Below, one piece after another: positions 12,958-27,900 of a stretch of 64,000 nucleotides of DNA. The notes beneath the pieces were generated by a model. It did no database searches, was not told the origin of the DNA, and saw only the letters and a list, made by a program, of their open reading frames with translations. The DNA lies in the NCBI GenBank assembly GCA_963669155.1, contig OZ022595.1:5761642-5825641 (forward strand). Direction: 5' to 3'. Source of the DNA: Arbacia lixula (lineage: Eukaryota; Echinodermata; Echinoidea; Arbacioida; Arbaciidae). Positions within the stretch are counted from its first letter, which is position 1, and the number at the start of each line of letters is the position of its first letter. The position numbers and the translations under genes are program-made.

Positions 12958-15900
12958 CTTTGAAGAAAACAATCACAAATAAATATATTACCATGGCTTG
13001 TAGGTCACAGTCCGGTGTAACACTGCATAAAAAATACTACGTCACATGAAGTTATAGTGAACGTATTGGGTCGAGACTTGGTAAGAGTGGTACAGAGTTA
13101 TTAATCTATATTGAGCTCAAATGACATATGATTTTAAGCTAAAAAATAGATCGCAGTCCTAAAAAAGTCCTAAAAGTGTGTGGAATGGTACCACACATTT
13201 GGTGTGTTGGTAACGGCGCGTTGACATGTACGTCTTGCTATTCAATTATGCTCAGCGATGCTCATCCATAAAAAACCCCTCATCAAACATATACAATTTG
13301 ATGTGCAAAATTCAAATCGGAGATACATGACCCCATGACAAATAAGCGACCAAAAATATAAAAGAACACTACTTGACATGAAAAAATGTACACAATATGA
13401 AGGGGAAACTACTTCTGTAATATGTATTTTTTTTTGTAAATGAAGAACATGCTAAAAATATCATAAACTAAGCAATTCCTAGGTTGTTTAACACAATTTT
13501 TCTACATGATAATATAGAAGTTGACATGTAGCATAAATTTATAGCTGTAATTGTTCAAATCTGCTTCGATCTAAGGTATGGTGCAGTGTTTCCAAAAATA
13601 ATGAAATATATTGATGAAAATGTCAACTTTGTTATCTACTGCAGATCAAAATTAAATTTCATATCTCATACACAGGCCACAAATTGACAAAGTACTTGGT
13701 ATGCTACAACCTAAAACACATGCATCTATGCTGTGTTAGCATCGACGTTTGACAGACTATACATTCTTCTATTGAATGCAGACATATGTGTGAGAACCAA
13801 TTAGCCACAATGGTCCACTATATGAGCGAAGCTAACAGCGACATGGACGTTAAAAATTGATGGTCAGTGGAAACAGTATATTAAGTCATGAGAGAAAATA
13901 TTTAGAGGGAGTGAATGGAAAAGGAAGGGGTGAGAATTGCAAATTAAATGAAGATGCACAATTATTTTAACACATGTTGGAAATTGACGGCATGCTAATA
14001 GGACAATACGTGACTTGTTACTTTAAGCTGTTAGAACCAACATGCTAGGCGAGATGGAAGTGCTACATATTTTCCTACCAGGAAGTTCCTTTACTTTGTT
14101 ATTTTGCCTTCACATAGTCTGTGGGAAAACGTTATTTCACCGGCTGATTTAATACGGTTTGAATCGGAAATATGCCAGGTCTGCACAATCTCTACATAAA
14201 TATCAAACAGTTGATGATTTTAAAGGAGCACTTCTCATTATACGCCATTGATTCAGATTTGCACAAGTAAACCATTCACATCCACAGAGCAGAATCTTTT
14301 TTGCACTTAAAGCGTACAACGGATGCAACATATAGCGATTTTGTAAGTATTAAACACGACAACATTCCCACCGACCAAGGCATGCAATATTGAGTTCCAA
14401 AACAAAGAATAAAAAAAAAACACTTACACCGTCGTCTGACCAAACCGCATGGGAAATAAAAGAAAAGTGTCAAAAGACATAGTTAAAAGTGCCATTTTGT
14501 GACAGCTTCATGTTGTACATACATATCACAAGGGTATAAAGCAAGGTGTTGGCTGAAAATGCAAATTGAAATGTACATTATCAAACAAAACTTAATTAAT
14601 TTAAATAAGCTCTTCACGAGGTGACCCTCGTATGTACTTATTTTTTTTCTGCTCTCAGTAGCGAGCTGTCATGATTAACACCTTCATATTAATACCATAC
14701 AGTGCATGCAATTCAAGTAAAGCAAACAAAATACTACAATTATAAATAATAACATACTGATACCATCGATATCATTTTCATTCAATTTTCCCTAAATCTC
14801 AAATCATAACAACCCCAGACTAACCCTCTTTTCTCGATAAAAAATTCAAAACAAATACTGGAACAAGAAAAAATAAGTCAATTTATTTGTATTGTTTTGA
14901 TGGAGTACACTATGGACGTAGGAGTGTATTATAGGACATTCGTCATAATTATATACGAGTCCTCTCAAGACAAATTTACTTGCCAATCGTTCCCAGTGTA
15001 CACGATGTGAGTGACATATCATAAACCACTCTGCAACAAACATGACAAAGTACCATTGCTAAAGACATTGAATTTTTACAGGATTTTTTTTTAATTGATT
15101 GGAAAGTTGTATAGGTTATCATCGTATCGAAAATGCACGACCAGTGGTGCCATTTAATCATAAGCTGTGAACTGTGATATTTCAAGCGTGCAATCTAAAG
15201 AACGTAATTAAATTTGACCTAGTTCACATAATACCTGGTGATCTGAAGCTTCCTTATGACATAGTTGCGACTGCGGGGGATAGCCAGGATGATAATGATG
15301 ATGATGGTGGTGATGATGATGATGATACTGATGACGATAGTGTAGTACAGATCTTTCCGTACTGTCCCAGGACTATTATTCGTGTGAGTATTGACGGACT
15401 TCGTTGATCCAATATCTATTTGCATAAACATAATATACAACATATAAGCAAATTACAGTCTGGCGACGTACACCTTTGTCCGTGGCAACGGAAACCCCAA
15501 ATACAAATGCGTGGGTCAAACAGAAGCATACACGTTTTTGGAATTAGATCTATGTCTACCACTTATTCATGAACATGTACTACTGGTGAACGTAGAGGAA
15601 GTATGTAGAGGAAGTACTGTATTCGTGTTAATAGACCAGTTCGTAGAAAGGTCTGGTTGGACAATCAAATGAGTTAGATATTACAAGAATTATGAATTCA
15701 AAAAATGATAAGTGTTTGGTGCAGATCATCCCCTGGAAAAAGTGAAATATCTTAGCGTGTATTTGCAGACATCCACAAGAAGAAAACAAAGTCAAAATCA
15801 AGAATCTCACCTTGCATGCCATTTCCCCGACAGGTCGTTTATGAATTAATACTCAAAACATGTTGGCTAAGGACTCTCAATGAACCTCTACTTTCGGCCA

Positions 15901-18900
15901 GACTGTTTTAAATGTGTGGTAAATACGATTCATATGGAGGTTTAACTGCAAAATAAACACTTAGTGGGCTGTAAATATTGTATCCCGTTGCCACGGCAGT
16001 TACATTTATTTGTGAAGCAGGGGTTTGTAGCAGGGCCACTCACTAACATCATTCTCCAACAACGCTGTTTCGTTACAGTCATGGACTTATTTGCTTCATT
16101 CAACAATATTAATAGAATACGCCATTAAAGGAAAGAGAACAGTGAGAAAACAAATGAGTCAACAGAGAAAATTGGTACGCGAAGGATCGAACGAAGAGAT
16201 AATACCATATAGAAATGAAATTCTTGTAAAGCAAATTGGCAGACATAACCAAAATGATAAATCTCAAATAAACTGCCATTGTTATGCATTTGATGTGCAG
16301 AGTGACATGCAGGCTAAGCTTTAGTGCAATTTAATCAGTGTCATGGGCACACACATCCGCCTGAACTTCGATATAACATGTGCAGAAATGCCAACCTCTT
16401 GACACAACAAATCAGACTGACTAAAAAAAATTAGATTTTCACGAAAACTCAACACGACCACCGGTCTGTTGGCCCCGGGCCAGAAAATGTTAGAAAAATA
16501 TATTCCTGGTAATAATGGGCAAGTGAAATGTTTGCTCCGTCATCTTGTCCTATCTCTTTTCACCCATACTGTCCCCATAATGGTAAACTTGCAAATTTAC
16601 ATTACACAAACTACATACACTTTATCGATTATATAGATATGCGTGCAACATATGGAAAAGCGTAAAAGGACAAAAAGTGGACAATGAAAGTCGGGAAATC
16701 ATATTTTTGATGACCAAAATCGTACTGTCGTAATTTGCTTGTTTAATCATAGTAAATATGATAAAATCGAACTGGTTGGCATCTCTTCATGTATATCGCC
16801 ACACACTGCACTGGAAACTAAACGAAGAGCTAATAACATATTGAAATTAAATTCGTTTAAAGCAAACAAGCAGATATAACAAAAATTATAGATCTGAAAT
16901 AAACTGCCATTGTTACGCATTTTGATGTGCATTTAGATGATTTAGGCTTTTTACCCGAAAAGGTACGGTAGGTACGCATGAGCTATGGACAAAAAAAAAT
17001 CAGACGATAATTAGTTGTTTTGTTAGCGCTGTTAAACATTTAACTGCTGAGTTAAAAGCAGACCAACAACATAAACATGAAGGCAAGGACAAGCAGAACA
17101 TGAGCTCGAGGGGTATTAAGATCCAACAATGAATGGTTCTCAATAGAAGCAGAAAAGTGTTGAAGGAAACGATACAAGAATGTTTGAATGATTTAATGAT
17201 ACGAAGACGCCCATTTCGGGTGATGCAAATGGACAACTCGGTCTTGAAGCTGTGACAGCACACAACCACTTCCCTGTCATTGAGCATTATAAATCTACTA
17301 GCAACTCTCATTACAGCGACATTAACAATTCTAATAAGTCAGGATGCTTCTATGTGTGATTTACAATAGGCATTGATGTGTTCCTAATCAATTATCAGAT
17401 ACACACAATGTTTTGCGTCCAAATTTGTCCAAAAAGTGAAAATGTTATTAAACATTAAAATAATTATTACGAGAATGATATCTTATGAAATGTTACGAAA
17501 CTTGCTTCTAAACAAGTTTGACTTTATGAGGTGTGACTTTCAGCTTGATCGACGTTTTAACTTTGTTCATATCATTAAAAAAACAACAACAATTTTTTGT
17601 ATCACCTCGTAGTACTATGCCTATGCATGCGTGCATAAAGGTATTAAATATTTTAGGTTGTCTTGTTACTAACATGTAATATAACAGGACTCACACATTT
17701 TGAAAGGAAATGAATATACGATTGATGTTCAAGAAAGCAATCGATGTTTATGAAAGAAATACATTTTCTCTGAAGGGGCATACACGCAAGAGTATTAAAG
17801 TTGCCATCACCATGAATTGACCACAAAACTTTGAAAAGTACATTCCTTGGATGATATCGTTTGTATCAAAAGAGGAAAATAAAAATCACAGCCTCACGAC
17901 TAAGATGCTTTTGCTTTCCGAAATTGCCATATTTGTATCATGAAAACATTCACATTTTCTCATCAATTGGGTATTGTCCTGAAATATCTTTTGATTTGTT
18001 TGTATGGCAAGTTAATTTTGGCCCAAAGTTCCCCTTTAAAACGAGTAAGCGTACTAGTGATTTGAAAGAAATACTGACAATACGATGACAATTGTGGAAA
18101 GCAGCAAAGAATTTGACATGGGGTCTCAGCACAAAGACTTTGTCACGAGTACAGAAGGATTGGGTGAAAGATTTAGCGTATAGTCTAAAGTAACACACTT
18201 TTCCTCATTAATACCGCCCCTACGATTATGACTACATCTTATCTGAAAATGCGCCAGTGAAGCATTTTGGCATATGTGATACAAAACCCATTGAGCATCA
18301 GTTAATCTGTCACATAAAGGGTTAACGGACTAAGATCTATCTACATTATGTTCGGATAACGAATCTGACAACCATTTATGCATGTTCGTACAAGTTATAT
18401 ACCAAACGCATAGACCAGCAGTTTGTCTGGAACACAGAGGGTTAAGTGGCCAGCATGACCAGCATTACCATTACCATTACCGGATGAACTTCATGTACCG
18501 AAGGGTGTATATTGTAGTTAAGGAGTCCGATTTTTCAGTGTACTACCAAGCGCAAGTCCACGAACACTAACCGTTGTGACTTCGTGTCTCCATTCCTCAT
18601 GTCGTGACGAGTAGGTTGGGGTTGAGTAGGTCAAGGGGTGTGTCCTCCGGTGTCTGGAGGGTGGGGCACTCGTGGAGTATGTGGTGCGCAGTATGTTCAG
18701 TGGGACCACACATGCAAGCTGATGATGGGTGCAACCCCCAGCGGTGCATGTTGGAGTTGAATCGACCGACTCCAGTTCGTAGCCGGTGTAGGGTGACACA
18801 TTCTCTGCGAGGTAGGTTTCCACCTGGTGACGGCATTGTGTTGTAGGGAAACTGTGTAATAGTGGGTTGTGGGGTCTCCTGCCAGCCAGTTCTCCATCCC

Positions 18901-21900
18901 TCCAGGATGTTGAATTTGGAGGCACTGAGGGTTGCTGCCTGGCGGGAGAAAGGGCGACAAGAAGTTAGGCGTTGGCGGCCCAGATGAGAGTTCTGAACAA
19001 GGTCGTGTAGGGGATGCGCAGTGTTTAGCGAGGCCTCACCAGTCTGTATGTATGGTGTTCTCTCCGAAGAGCAGCGGGTGCGACGCCAGCTTATATTGGC
19101 AAGAGTTCTTATTGAGAGCGATGTCAGCTTTCTTGTGTATGCTCCGACACCTTGCTGGGGCGGCGTATTGTGCAGGGCTGAAGACTAAGGCGAGGGCATC
19201 GACACGTAGTACTAGGTAGGTCACTGATGTAGATGTTATATGATATTGGATATATAGTACTGAGCCTTGAGGAACTCAGTTTCCTAGGCGTTGTGGGTGA
19301 CTGGACAGTAAGAAGATGTGATTGGCAAGAATGTTGGTGATAAATTGCACGAGCTGGCGATCAGGGATGGTCCGGAGGAGTTTCAGGGTAGGCCTTGGTG
19401 CCTCAAAGTATCATAGGCCGCAGTCAAATCCACTAAGATGGCACCCGCCTTGCGACCTTTCATCAAAGCTGGCTTCTATGTCGTTTGAAAGCTTCACGAT
19501 CGGATCTATGATGCTGCGCCCGCGCCGGAAGCCCGCTTGAGCATCAGGAAGTTGGGTCGATGATTGGTTCCAGCCGGGCCAGAAGTAATCATTCAAGGAA
19601 CTTAAAGGAAACACAGAGAAGTAGGGCCGTAGTTCTGTGCGTTGTCCATGGAATTTTGTGGTTTTTATGAAGAGCAGTGATGGTCGCCTGTCGTCAAATC
19701 TTGGTTTGGTATCACCACGGAGACAAGATTAGTAGAACATTTAGAGCCAGTTCAGGCACTTCAGGCCGCAGTGTAGGAGGAACTCTGGTGGAATGTTATC
19801 AGGTCCTTGGGCCGGCAATAGTGGGCCCTTCGCCTGAAAACATTGCCGATAGATGACCATTAACTCCTGGGGCTTGCCATAATCTGGCCGTTCCTTGCTT
19901 GATGGAGCGAGTGTGACTTTGGTTGGCAATTTTGTAGCAGCCATTTGCAAGGATCTGCTCAACAATTAAGTCGGCGGTCACCGGGTACTGGGAAGGTCTG
20001 GAGCTTCTGCCAGTCAGGCGATTGGATGTCTTCTAAGCCCACCGGCTAGAGTGAGTGAAGTTAATTCCTTTGACGGTCTCTTCCCATATTTCTCTGCGCT
20101 TTTTGTCTAGGCAGTCTGCCAGATGTGATGCCTTGTTGGCTGCCTCCTCACCAGGTTCAGCCTGTAGGAATTTGTGGTGGTGAGCAGCGCACTCGTCCCG
20201 TGTGGGGATATAGCATCGACGGAAACCGCTTGGGATGGCTGCCCTGCTGAGGAGTCTACAGAGGGCTGAGTATGCAAAGTATGCAGACTGTCTGCACCTA
20301 AATCAAAAAGGTTTGTGAATTTATTCCACTTAGCCTTGCGGAAATTCGACTGATTCACCGGTTCTATTGGACTGTTTGGAAATATCAATGCTAGCCTTTT
20401 TTCCGATCTTGTAAAAGGGTCCAAGATGATGCGGTGGGGCGAGGACCGTTTAATTTTCAAAAGTCAGGCCTGGGTTTGAGGTCGTGTTCCACCTGCCAGA
20501 GTGGAAGCTCTCTGGTTGTTTTGGATCATGAAGAAGTTACACGTTATATCCCCAAGTAGTACTACGACAGTTGAATCTCCCACTTACATACAGGGTGGGT
20601 CGAAAGCAGGTATGGAGTCGACATTTAGGGATTTGTAGATGTTAATGACAGTGACACCTTCGACTTCTGTGAGTGTCCATTCCAGGCTAGAGTCTGGTGA
20701 GTAAAGAGACATTGCTTTTCACTTTGCTGGGCCTTTTTTTAAAATGAAGATAACAATCGCATGGATGTCGCTCTCGATGTGTGAAGCCAAGGTGTAACCA
20801 GGGATCATTAGGCGGGAAGAGTCAGTCTTTTCGAGGAGGACTGCGGTGGCTTTGTGTGTTTGTAAGACGTGCTCGATGACGGTGATCTTTGCCTTGGTAC
20901 AGTGGTAAGGCATCTGATGATACCTGCCCTGCCGTGACAAGGGCACGAGTTCCGGGTTGGCACCAGGCTGCATTATCTGATAGTGCGTTATTAAAGGTGA
21001 CTGTGACAGTGTGTGGAAATGAAAATTAAAGACTTTTTAAATTGAATGATGTTCCACTTACCATGATTGAATTGAAATAAAACACGTAATACAATACAAC
21101 ACAACATTTACATGAGGTGAACACAAAATATTTCTCATGAATTAAGCTGAGCAAGTTTCATTAACACATAAAAAAGGGCAAGCAACACAAAATTTAAAAT
21201 TACTTACTAAAAATTGGACATTAGAAATATAAGATGCTCTTTCGAGCACTATCGAGCGAGGCAAATAACGAAATAAGCCAAATAAAATGGGCAACACAAA
21301 TAGCACATATATGTTAAATACATGTGTGTGGTGTATTGACCCTAACAATTGCGTGAGCATATCGTGCACAATATACGTACCTGTCCTTACTACACCTCCA
21401 AGTCATTTTAAGAGAGTAATAAGCTCTCACTACACCTCCAGGTCATTGTAAGAGAGTAATAAGCTCTCATCATTGCATATCTTATGCCATTTCCAATTCT
21501 TATTGTGAGCATGAAATCCAAGTAACAAAATCAATTGATATTGCTAAATGGTGCATTATGAAATTATAAGAAGTTATACGCCTTTGCTGGCTTGCTCTGA
21601 ACGTCCTCTTACCGGTGGTCTGTGACGTACTTCGCAGAGAAATGGTCGTAAGATCTATTTGACATGCAAATTGAAATTGTCCAAGAGTCATATTTTGATT
21701 TGCTGCGGTGACAAAACCAACAAGACTTTATGATTGAATTAAATATGAAGACGAAAGCATAAATTATGTAAAGTGTAAAGGTTTTTCGTTTCCATTGCAA
21801 TACGATTGTCAATACCCTCTACTACCAACCAAACAATTCTTTTCATATTATCTGTTTTGTATTTATTTCAAGCAAAGTTCCACGAGCATTGACCGCCTAT

Positions 21901-24900
21901 TGAAAGTTGAGCATTGTTTCACTTTCGTATTAAAGGTTTAGACAGGACGTGTAATTTTGAACAGTTAAACTCATATACGCACATGAAATTTGAACATTTC
22001 GTTTCGTTTTGTAGGTGCTGCGACACGAACAATGAAATAATCATAGGAGATGGCATAAGTGGAACGACAAACATTCATAGGTGCACTCATTGGAGCCGGT
22101 CGAATATAAGCGTAGCCGGGGTTAGGGGGGGGGGGGGGGGGTGGTGGGGGGTGATGGGTGTGTGTGTGTGTGTGTGTGTGTGTGGGGGGGGGGTGAATGC
22201 TGTTCAGGTGTGCCGACAAAATCTCCCCGCACAGTGCCTGTAGGAATTTCTTCGGCACCCTCAAAGTGATGTCCCTTGGTATGCTTTTGCAGATGAAACA
22301 TGAATAAAACATATATTGCAAGTAATTTTGTTTTTGTTGTTGATTGAATGTTGTTGGCATAATTCATGAAATGTTCCCCCCAAATCTATGACTGATTTAA
22401 AGCGCACTTCTATAATTGTATTTTTTAGAATATACTTTGGAACTCTCGAGAGATACGCTTGCAATAACATTTTCAGCAACCCCAATCTGCAAGTACACAA
22501 CTCCAGGGTTTTTTTTTCTCACCAAGCTGTTTTTAAACTTAGAACGACTTTACGCAAGACTGGTGACCCCTTCTCCTGCTAAATCATATTCTCAAGGATT
22601 TTGATTCCTATCAGGTTAAGTTGAAATCTGATCTTTGTAAATTAAAATTCTTGCTCTAAACTAGTCTCTGAATGCAAAGTTTATGAATCGTCAAATTTTA
22701 TTTATTTGTTGGATGTTAACTCCCACTGTAATAAAAAGGGAACAAATCTCATTCAACACAAGAAAGGGTCACCAGTCATTCGATATGAGTGTCAGCGCCA
22801 ATTCTTGTGAGTCTACAGACCGCACGCTTGCACATTACGCATGCGTGCTTCTATTGCGTGCTACTAATATCAGCATACCTCTATGAATATAAGTCGGGTG
22901 TCGTAATTGCAATCTGCGTATGAGCAGATTATTGCTGGTAGAAAATGACCTCAGGTTAATGGCACTACTCATAGAGTAAAGTGGAAATTCATTAGATAGT
23001 CAACCACATTTCAAATTATTATCATGCACATGTGGCAACAGCTATTCAGCGCTGAGAAGGTAGTGAAAGCACAATGAACTATGTGCGCCTGCTTCTATTG
23101 TTGTTCCGGGCACACAGTAAAATTTCTTCACATTCATCATCCAACACAGCTTCATGGAAAAATCACAGTCAGCAGTCCAGTAGTATTTATTCAGTGGATT
23201 GTCGGACCATGGTGCAATCCAGAAATTAACTTTTTAGTCCGGGAGCCCCAGAAGATTTATTCATGTGAAAAGGGCCGGAACAACTGACCCCATAGGTCGA
23301 AAGGATATACCCTGGACATCACAAAAATGTTTTGCTGGCAAGGTGTACCCGATGCTTTTCCCCCCAAATCACCACAAATGTGACGTCACTAACGGAAAGC
23401 CTTTTTTCAAAAATGGTTGGAATATATACATGGTACCATCATAACAAAGGTGTTAACACACATTTTTTTACGCCCAATCATCAAACTTGATTGGTATAGT
23501 TTGGTTGCCTAGTAAATGTGCAACATCACCATTGACTTTTTTTGGCAATAACAGCTATGTGGGTGACGTCGACGACGACGACATATCGCGACGACGTCCG
23601 CAAAATGCAACACTTTTGTTCGTTTTTTGTGCTCTTTTTCGGTTAAAACTTTATCAATTCTTGTAGTTCACAAAGCATTCCAAATATTTATTTCAAACTT
23701 ACTTTGCTGTGTTTGGCATCTCTCAAGCTTTTCAAAACATATAAGAATGGGACATTTGGTCACGCTAATGGTCATCTCCTGACCAATAATAGAGCGTAAC
23801 GTTTTGGTGGAATGCACGTAAAGTCGGACAAAGTACTACGTACGTCCTATATACGCGTATATACTGGATACGTGCTACTTTTTGGTTGAAACGTTTCAAA
23901 TCCTTGTAATCCAAGAACCATACCCCACATTTCCTTTCAAGTCAGCCTAATGTTTTTGGCATATCTTCCGCTTTTCAAAACATATATGGATGTTACATAT
24001 TGTCACACCTATGGTCATCTCCTGACCAATAATGTAACGGAGCATTTTGGAAAAATTGCGTGAAATCGGACAAAATGTTGCGTATTAACTGCATACGTGT
24101 TTATTCTGTATACGTGTTACTTTTCGGTTGAAACTGTTTAGATCCTTGTACTTCAAGAACCATACAACATATTACTTTCCGACACGTTCTAGTGATTTCG
24201 GCACACCTTCCACCTTTCAAAACATATATGGATGTTGCATATTATCACGCTTATAGTCATCTACTGACCAATAACATGATGTCACAATTTGGAAGAACGT
24301 GCCTAAAATCCGACAAAATACTGCGTACGTTCTATAAATGCGTATAATTTTGGATACGTGTTCCTCTTCGGTTGAAACTTTCTAAAATCATTGTAATCTA
24401 AGAACCGTACCACACATTACATTTCAATTTGCTCTGATGTTTTTGGCTTTTGTTCCGCTTTCCAAAACATATACGGATGTTACATATTGTCACACCTATG
24501 GTCATCTCCGGATCAATAATATCACGGAGTATTTTTGAAGAATTGAGGGAAATCGGACAAAATGTTGCGTATTAGCTGCATACGTGTATATTCTGTATAC
24601 GTGTTACTTTTCGGTTGAAACTGTTTAGATCCTTGTACTTCAAGAACCATACAACATATTACTTTTCGACATGTTCTGGTGATTTTGGCATCTCTTCCAC
24701 CTTTCAAAACATATAATGATGTTATATATTATCACGCTTATAGTCATCCACTGACCAATAACAAACTGTCACTTTTTGGAAGAACGAGCGTAAAATCCGA
24801 CAAAATACTGTGTACGTTCTATAAACAATAAACGCGTATATTTTGGATACGTGTTATTCTCTGATTGAACCTTTTTAAAATCATTGTAATCCAAGAACCG

Positions 24901-27900
24901 TACCACACATTTCATTTTAATTTGTCCCAATGTTTTTCGTTTTTGTTCCGCTTTTCAAAACATATATGGATGATACATATTGTCACTTCTATGGTCATCT
25001 CCGGATCAATAATGTAACGGAGCATATCGGAAGAATTGAGTGAAATCGGACAAAATTCTGCGTATTAACTGCATAAGTAGCCCTTCTGTAGGCGTGTTAC
25101 TTGATGGTTGAAACTTTTTAGATCCTTGTACTTCAAGAACCATACAACATATTACATATCGACATGCTCTGTTGTTTTAGGTATCTCTTTCGCCTCTCAA
25201 AACATTAATGTTACATATTGCCACCTTTATAGTCATCTCCTCACTTATAGTATAAAATAATGTTCCGGGAAAATGAGCGTAAAATCGGACAAAATTTTGC
25301 GTATACCTTCTGTGTTCGGCATACGTGTTCTGGGTGCCTAATACTTTTTGTTTGAAACTGTTTATATCCCTAAAGCTGACAATCAATTAAAACATATTTC
25401 TTTCAGACTTCTCCTAATGTTTTGGCATCTGTTCTGCCTTTCAGTAAATATATGGATTTCACATATTGTTACACTTATGGTCATCTAACATCTCTAATGT
25501 CCAATAATAAACAAAAACATTTTTGAAGAATGCGCATAAAATAGTGTGTAGATTCTACGTACGTGTATAATTTATGTCTTTTTTTGTTTTTGCACGAAAC
25601 GTTTCAACTTATTGTTGTTAAGAAATTATCTAACATATCTCTTTTAAACTTGTATGAATGTTTTTGGCTTATTATCTGCTTTTTAAAACATATGCCTATT
25701 GTCATATTTAGTAAGGATATAATTGTAAATAAGATATTAACATCAAAACAGACAATATGTTGATCTTGCTTTCCTTGTATATGGACAATATCAACATTTT
25801 TTTTTTCTGGCGATGGAAGCGCCCTGGGCTACGTCAAATATGACGGCTTGTCGCAGTGCCGTCTGTGAAAGCGGCATTTTCTTTCATTTTCAAGTATTGC
25901 TGGTTTTGATGAGAATTCAGTGAAAATTTTGCGTTTGACAGATTGCTTTCCAAGTTGCTTTAAACTTTTGGATTTTTTTATGTTTTTTTTTTTTTTTTTT
26001 TTTTTTGGGGGGGGGGATGAAACCTACGATAAATTACGAAATACCAATGTTGCTTACAATTCAAGAACGACGGCCGAATAACGCCGAAGCATGTTTGATT
26101 CTACTTTGTCGACGAGGTGCACTGTGTACATTAATGTATTGATACATGGCAGATTGTGAACATAGCCATGACCTTCCCTCCAAAAGTACCAAAGTATATG
26201 ATCAGACCCAGTGGTGACGGCAGAATGGTTCCACCATGATAACGGCCCGTAATGATAGTACCTCCAATTTTTAACTCAGTTGCCTGCATGGTGTGGACGC
26301 AATAGCTCATGTGTTTTCCGGCGACATCGACGACGAAGGCGTGCAGCGGCCATGTCTGTTTTGGTGTTAAAATTTGCACGTACATGTATCATAATCCGTT
26401 TGACATGCTCCGTATACACTATTAAGTATTGACCACATGTGGGTGCCCTGTTAATCCTGATCGTCGTAAGGATTACGGGGCCACATTACGGGACCGTGAC
26501 TACATTCCAAATTATTGTTAGATTTCATGACTGCTTTAAATTGTTTTGAAATTATGAAATAGTTAACATCAAACCCGTTATGATGCAAATATTAGGGTGC
26601 GGAGTGAGCCTTCTTCAATGCATGATTTTGAGTTTGTGATCAAGGGGGTTATAGGATTTATATCAAATCGGCGACCCGAAAGCCATGAATATGAATTATA
26701 ACATAAAGCGGGGTTTTTAAGTAAAAAAATATTCGAACTGTTACGCGTACGTGAACGAAATGCTTGATCTTTGGGGAATAATGATTATGATTATAGCATA
26801 AGCTGGAGCCTGAAGGATAGTTCGGCCACCATACACATTGTCACACTCAAATAGATTTACAGCACTTTTGAAGAATGTAAAAATTAATGACTTTTCGGAA
26901 TCTTACCAAACACTCTTGGTTTGCGTCAGTTTGGCAATTATGCTCGTGAAAGCAAAATATCTACTAGAGGCTCACAAATAACATATCTAACGTGTTAGTG
27001 AAAGTAATCTGTCAAACAAATAATTGCCAAATTTAACAAGGAACTCAAAAGGATATTTTAAATATAATTACATTTCGCAGACTTCGCTATTTCATGTCTT
27101 CGTCGCCAATATCACCCTGAGCGTCGCTATTGCCAACACACTTGGGTAGTTGCGCCCATACACTAGGCGACCGACATGGCAGAGTTAAACCAAACTGAGT
27201 AATAAACGAAATTTTACAAGGTAACATATTTTATGATGTTACTATGTACATGTACCGTTTTACTTTATTGCGCAAATAAAAAAGTGATGTCCGTATAGTT
27301 GATTTTGGCGGGGAGGCCACGGTTATATGCACGACCCGACATGCAGCAACTCATTTTCTCAAATCCTAACCAACTTAGGTTTTTACCAAAATAATATTTT
27401 TTTTATAATTGCTACCAGCCAGAGCTTCATAGAAGCTTCGAATGCGTTTTAGATGCAGTATTTTCACACAGTTTACATCAAAATCCCGTGAAAATGAGAA
27501 AAAAAACCTGCTTTTCGCCGAGGGTACGGCAACCGGCTGCCGTCGTCAACGCCGAACAGTGCCCATCCATCGCCAGGAAAAAAAATGAATGTCGATATTG
27601 CCCATGAGAAGATAAACGAGGTGAAAAAAAATTAAATCTTGTAACTTGTAAATATATGTAAGCCTATATGTTTTAATTTTAGTACCTTACTTAATATGAT
27701 AATGCCATTTCATAGAAGCTCTACCGGTCTTTCTGGTAGTGATGCCACAAATACAAATTTCGGAGGGCAATCTACAAGATGTTCGCTATAAATTTATGTA
27801 ATTTCTTATCGACATATTGCAATGGTTAACATACTCCAACCCATCCAAACCGTCAGGGCTGTCGATATAAAACTCTAGAAAAGTGATTCATTGAGCTAGA

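Noticed and set aside
12219-12963. Plus-strand frames opposite the receptor tail exon
   Set aside because: They are shadows of the minus-strand coding frame, which has the splice site, motifs and stop.
21914-22367. Frames of 80-130 codons with His/Thr/Pro or Gly/Val runs
   Set aside because: They come from the GT microsatellite and G runs.
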